A DNA stretch of 8,591 nucleotides from Actinomycetes bacterium (GTDB taxonomy: Bacteria > Actinomycetota > Thermoleophilia > Gaiellales > Gaiellaceae): NCBI GenBank assembly GCA_030624785.1, contig JAUXJK010000069.1, forward strand, positions 1-8,591, given 5' to 3'. This document shows positions 6,248-8,591 of the stretch, piece by piece (the stretch's first letter is position 1; each line of letters begins with the position of its first letter). A model generated the notes under the pieces. The model was given only the letters and a program-made list of their open reading frames with translations. It was not told the origin of the DNA and searched no databases. Both the position numbers and the translations under genes were made by a program.

Positions 6248-6283
6248 GGGCGAGCTGTTGAGCTGCGCAGCGGCTTCCTCTAT
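6173..6283 (-). pseudogene. Orphan collagen-like Gly-X-Asp tail (possible gene remnant)
   Basis: An open stretch of 36 codons between an in-frame TGA (6284-6286) and TAG (6173-6175) encodes IEEAAAQLNSSPDN followed by seven Gly-X-Asp/His triplets. No ATG, GTG or TTG starts it in frame, so as it stands it cannot be translated alone except from a rare start codon. It looks like the C-terminus of a protein whose upstream part is lost or interrupted, or it is chance. It shares the pilV frame. I cannot name a parent family. Confidence 0.3.
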
Positions 6284-6430
6284 TCAGGCGCCCGCCGTGG
6301 AGCGTGCGATGGCTCGTCTGTGGGCGCAGTGCGGGCAGGAGCCTGACCCGCGTACGTGTCCCGGCTCACCCATGTCGCGAACATCAATGAATGCTGTCGG
6401 CAGGGCGGAACCCGAACCGGCTCGCGGAGT

Positions 6431-6988
6431 CTAGAAGCCGGTCGACTCGTCGAACGACGACGCGACTCGGGCCCACTCCTTACTCGGGTCGGAACCGTCG
6501 CGTACGACGATCGTGACGAGCTTTACGTCGCGGCCAATGCCGCCGTTGACCTGCTGGTTGACGATGTAGGTGTCGACGCGATATTGCTTCCCGTCGGCCC
6601 CTATGAGGTTCTGCGTCGGCAACGTGTCTGTGCACGGCGCAGGATTGCTTGCACACGTCAGGACGTGCTCGCGGTCAGCCGCATTCGATTCGTAGGCGCT
6701 GTCACCTGTGTATGTGCCGTCGACGCCGGCAATATCGGCTTCGTCGATTCCGATGACTTCGTGCCGGATCGCTCGATAGTTCTCCATCTCGGCGTCGGCG
6801 AGCGCGGACGTGGTCGAGGTTGTGCTGGCGCGAGTTATCGAGAGGATGCTCGACTCGAACATCGCGAAAACTGCGAGTAGCCCGATCGCCATCACGGTCA
6901 TGGCAATCAGCAGTTCAACCATGCCGAAACCGGACTCGTGGTGGCGCCTGCGCGCGTGAGCGCGCGGAGATCGCGAGAACGCAGTCAT
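6431..6988 (-). CDS. pilV: Minor type IV prepilin, PilV-type
   Basis: 185 aa. A 20-residue leader rich in Arg and His ends in ESG, followed by FGMVELLIAMTVMAIGLLAV: prepilin peptidase cleaves after Gly20, giving Phe at +1 and Glu at +5. The variant GFGMVE with AIGLLAV is typical of the PilV branch rather than of major pilins (GFTLIE). The globular part has a DAEMENYRAIRHE helix, a possible disulfide pair (Cys112, Cys119) and beta strands YRVDTYIVNQQV and RDVKLVTIVVRDG near the end. Minor pilins of this kind initiate fibre assembly at the membrane. The ATG at 6986-6988 has only a weak SD (AGG too close). The pilW/pilX-type genes that often follow pilV are absent. It is divergent from pilC (85-bp gap) and convergent with the pilT operon. 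Confidence 0.9.
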   Translation of the reverse strand: MTAFSRSPRAHARRRHHESGFGMVELLIAMTVMAIGLLAVFAMFESSILSITRASTTSTTSALADAEMENYRAIRHEVIGIDEADIAGVDGTYTGDSAYESNAADREHVLTCASNPAPCTDTLPTQNLIGADGKQYRVDTYIVNQQVNGGIGRDVKLVTIVVRDGSDPSKEWARVASSFDESTGF

Positions 6989-7073
6989 GACCTGATCTTC
7001 GTCAAGAGAGAAGGCTCGAGCAAGCTCCGAAAGGGTGATAGAGATCCGTCGATCCTGAGCCGATGCTTAGTCC
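6989..7073. promoter_or_regulatory. Short divergent region between pilV and pilC
   Basis: 85 bp that must serve pilV leftward and pilC rightward unless one is read from further away. I see no clear -35/-10 pair and no good Shine-Dalgarno for either gene. On the reverse strand the pilV frame remains open for 26 codons upstream of its ATG (to a TAA at 7067-7069) but holds no ATG, GTG or TTG. Confidence 0.35.
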
Positions 7074-8285
7074 GTGGCAGCCTTCTCGTATACCGCGGTG
7101 AACTCATCTGGCCTGGAGCAGTCTGGGGAGCTATCGGCGGGCGATGTCACGGCCGCCCGCGAGCAACTCCGTAGTCGCGGTCTGCTCCCGGTTCAGCTCG
7201 TTGAACAGTCGGTTGCCGAGCAGCAGACTGCCGATACGGGCGCGAAGAAGGTCAAGCCGAAGTCTCTTCAGATTTTCTCGCGACAGTTCGCGACGATGAT
7301 CGAGGCTGGATTGAACGTCGTGACCGCCCTCGCCATTCTTGAGGAGCAGACCGAGGACGACAATCTCGGACTCGTGATCGGCGAGCTCCGCTCAGACGTC
7401 GAAGGTGGCATGTTGCTGTCAGAGGGAATGGCCCGACACCCGCGGATCTTCTCGCGCCTCTACATCTCGATGGTCGAGGCCGGCGAGGCGGCAGGGATTC
7501 TCGACATCGTGCTCGATCGCGTTGCGTTCCAGATCGAGAAGGAAACGTCGATCAAGCGCAAGGTGAAGAGCGCAATGATCTACCCGACAGCAGTTCTGGT
7601 GTTCGCCACACTCGTGTTGGTCGGAATGTTGATGTTCCTCGTCCCGATCTTTGTCGATCTTTTCAAGGAACTAGGTGGCGATCTTCCGACGCTCACGAAG
7701 ATTGTGGTTGCGGCTTCCGACGCGCTCAAGGCGTACTTCTACATCATTTTTCCGGTGATTGGCGCCGCCATCTACGGGCTCATGCGCTACAAGCGAACTG
7801 AAGATGGTCGCCGCCATTGGGATCGCTTCAGAATTAGCCTTCCCATGGGCATTGGCCAGGTCGTGCTGAAGGTCGGCATGGCGCGGTTCAGCCGAACGCT
7901 CGCGAGCTTGATCGGTGCGGGCGTCGACATCATCAAGGCCCTGGAGATCACGGGGGCGACGTCGGGCAACAGCCTCATTGAGGACGCCGTGAAGGACGTC
8001 GCCGAGAAGGTTCAGCAGGGTGTCCCAATAGCTATTCCGCTCGAAGAAGCGGATGTCTTTCCCCCGATGATCAGCCACATGGTCCGCGTGGGCGAGGAGA
8101 CCGGTGAGCTTGAGAAGATGCTTGGAAAGGTCGCTGATTTTTACGAGGATGAGGTGGATACGTCGATCAACTCGCTCACCTCGATCATCGAGCCTGTGAT
8201 GATGATTGGCGTCGGCCTGATGGTAGGCCTCATCATCATCTCGATGTACCTACCGATGTTCAAGCTTCTCACGCTGATTCAGTAG
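7074..8285 (+). CDS. pilC: Type IV pilus inner-membrane platform protein PilC
   Basis: Polytopic membrane protein of the GspF/PilC family on which PilB and PilT act to insert or remove pilin subunits. 403 aa, the usual length. The N-terminus MAAFSYTAVNSSGLEQSGEL matches the typical PilC start, which supports the GTG at 7074 even though no clear SD precedes it. Two T2SSF domains are visible: about 67-190 (FSRQFATMIEAGLNVVTALA, SMVEAGEAAGILDIVLDRVA, SAMIYPTAVLV) and about 270-392 (ARFSRTLASLIGAGVDIIKA, MVRVGEETGELEKMLGKVAD, IEPVMMIGVGLMVG). Predicted membrane helices lie near 168-193, 220-238 and 371-393. The gene is intact. It stands alone on the plus strand, apart from pilT-M-N-O, with pilV divergent to it. 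The stop lies 31 bp before the convergent glycosyltransferase end. Confidence 0.95.
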   Translation: MAAFSYTAVNSSGLEQSGELSAGDVTAAREQLRSRGLLPVQLVEQSVAEQQTADTGAKKVKPKSLQIFSRQFATMIEAGLNVVTALAILEEQTEDDNLGLVIGELRSDVEGGMLLSEGMARHPRIFSRLYISMVEAGEAAGILDIVLDRVAFQIEKETSIKRKVKSAMIYPTAVLVFATLVLVGMLMFLVPIFVDLFKELGGDLPTLTKIVVAASDALKAYFYIIFPVIGAAIYGLMRYKRTEDGRRHWDRFRISLPMGIGQVVLKVGMARFSRTLASLIGAGVDIIKALEITGATSGNSLIEDAVKDVAEKVQQGVPIAIPLEEADVFPPMISHMVRVGEETGELEKMLGKVADFYEDEVDTSINSLTSIIEPVMMIGVGLMVGLIIISMYLPMFKLLTLIQ

Positions 8286-8316
8286 ATTCACGCCGTCCGC
8301 GATAGCATGCCGCGCT

Positions 8317-8591
8317 TCACCAGCGGCGGGATCGTCCAGCGAGATGCATCCGCGCGGAGTCGAGGGTCGCGAGGCCATAGACGGTGCCGGCGAGGGGACG
8401 GGCCCACGCCCAAACTCCGCGGAGTTCGAAAAGGCGGATAGCCGGCGTGTACGCGATCCGCATGGCGACGAGGGCTGTCAGAGACGAGACGCCGATCACG
8501 AGAGGCTGCCAGTTTGGTAGATCCATCGCGCCTGCCGCGTCGGCGGCGGCCAGCGCCGCGCCAACACCGAGTCCTGCCGTCGGGAGCAGGA
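8317..8591 (-). CDS. C-terminal part of a membrane glycosyltransferase, HpnB-like (5' end beyond window)
   Basis: The reverse-strand frame is open from the right edge to TGA at 8317-8319, giving 90 residues with no need for an internal start; the ATG at 8524-8526 is probably just Met within the protein. The segment has three hydrophobic stretches, near 1-18, 29-47 and 64-78. The pattern AYTPAIRLFELRGVWAWARP, then LAGTVYGLATLDSARMHLAG and a terminal Arg-Trp, resembles the membrane tail of hopene-associated family 2 glycosyltransferases (HpnB), where a Pro-x-hR-(F/Y)-x-L segment, a helix, a T-(V/L)-D-S-A motif and a final Trp recur. The catalytic GT-A domain is outside the window. The match is from memory of the family. 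It is convergent with pilC and has no sequence tie to pili. Confidence 0.6.
   Translation of the reverse strand, partial: LLPTAGLGVGAALAAADAAGAMDLPNWQPLVIGVSSLTALVAMRIAYTPAIRLFELRGVWAWARPLAGTVYGLATLDSARMHLAGRSRRW

Larger units (their letters stand above)
6019..6430. other. Intergenic region between convergent operon end and pilV
   Basis: 412 bp without a gene I can support. From left to right it holds the hairpins after the operon stop (to 6098), a featureless stretch (6099-6172), a 9-bp-period repeat (6173-6247) and about 180 bp downstream of pilV. On the reverse strand the pilV frame stays open for 48 codons after its TAG to a TGA at 6284-6286, then for 36 codons to a TAG at 6173-6175. The first piece contains ATG GGT GAG and a CPHC sequence but has mixed third-position G+C and no SD that I could see. 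This may be decayed coding sequence or chance openness in GC-rich DNA. Confidence 0.5.

Noticed and set aside
6361..6433. T-arm-like sequence of a tRNA (GGTTCGGGTTCC on the reverse strand)
   Set aside because: The T-loop lacks the conserved A, the T-stem has a mismatch and a G-U pair, and no matching acceptor 5' strand is found upstream, which would lie inside pilV.
6356..6880. Plus-strand open frame of 174 codons opposite pilV
   Set aside because: pilV on the other strand has an unmistakable prepilin N-terminus. The plus-strand product shows no domain and has no SD.
6989..7069. In-frame peptide-like extension upstream of the pilV ATG (RISITLSELARAFSLDEDQV)
   Set aside because: It is open for 26 codons but has no ATG, GTG or TTG, and a prepilin leader of 20 residues from the ATG is already complete.
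8286..8316. Intrinsic terminator between pilC and the glycosyltransferase end
   Set aside because: No stem-loop followed by a T-run is visible in this short convergent gap.

Overview
The window is a type IV pilus (T4P) assembly locus from a high-GC bacterium (about 60% G+C by eye). The main block reads left to right as pilT, pilM, a pilN-like gene, a pilO-like gene and a PilP-position membrane protein. These genes overlap or abut (about 15-nt overlap or 7-nt gap, 1-nt overlap, 4-nt overlap, 0-nt gap), so they are almost certainly one transcription unit. After a 412-bp gap come a reverse-strand PilV-type prepilin gene and, divergently, pilC, the inner-membrane platform protein. A reverse-strand prepilin (PilA/PilE type) is cut by the left edge, and the C-terminus of a membrane glycosyltransferase resembling HpnB is cut by the right edge. 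The window has no pilB, prepilin peptidase (pilD), secretin (pilQ), tRNA, rRNA, CRISPR array or insertion sequence.

Organism: gene order, G+C content, the style of the prepilins and the lack of a lipoprotein PilP suggest a monoderm high-GC lineage. Actinomycetota, for example a Thermoleophilia-like group, is my best guess. This is inference, because there is no rRNA or other strong taxonomic marker here.

How the parts work together: PilT (retraction ATPase) and PilC (platform) are the motor parts. PilM (actin-like, cytoplasmic) normally binds the NLLP motif of PilN. PilN and PilO form the membrane alignment complex, and the following single-pass protein sits where PilP would be. The two prepilins are substrates assembled into the fibre after cleavage by a peptidase encoded elsewhere.

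The most unusual point is the PilN-like protein. A cytoplasmic extension of about 360 residues precedes the normal PilN body and carries four copies of a short motif, consensus W-[KN]-[KR]-E-[VIL]-x-x-[STG]-D-L-[FL]-[KR], separated by Pro/Ser/Glu-rich linkers. The copies differ in codons, which points to protein-level selection and suggests a multivalent docking array. Other points of note are a PilM whose two phosphate loops lack the usual Asp, a 9-bp-period repeat downstream of pilV that encodes an orphan collagen-like Gly-X-Asp tail, and paired direct repeats in the pilin/pilT divergent promoter region.
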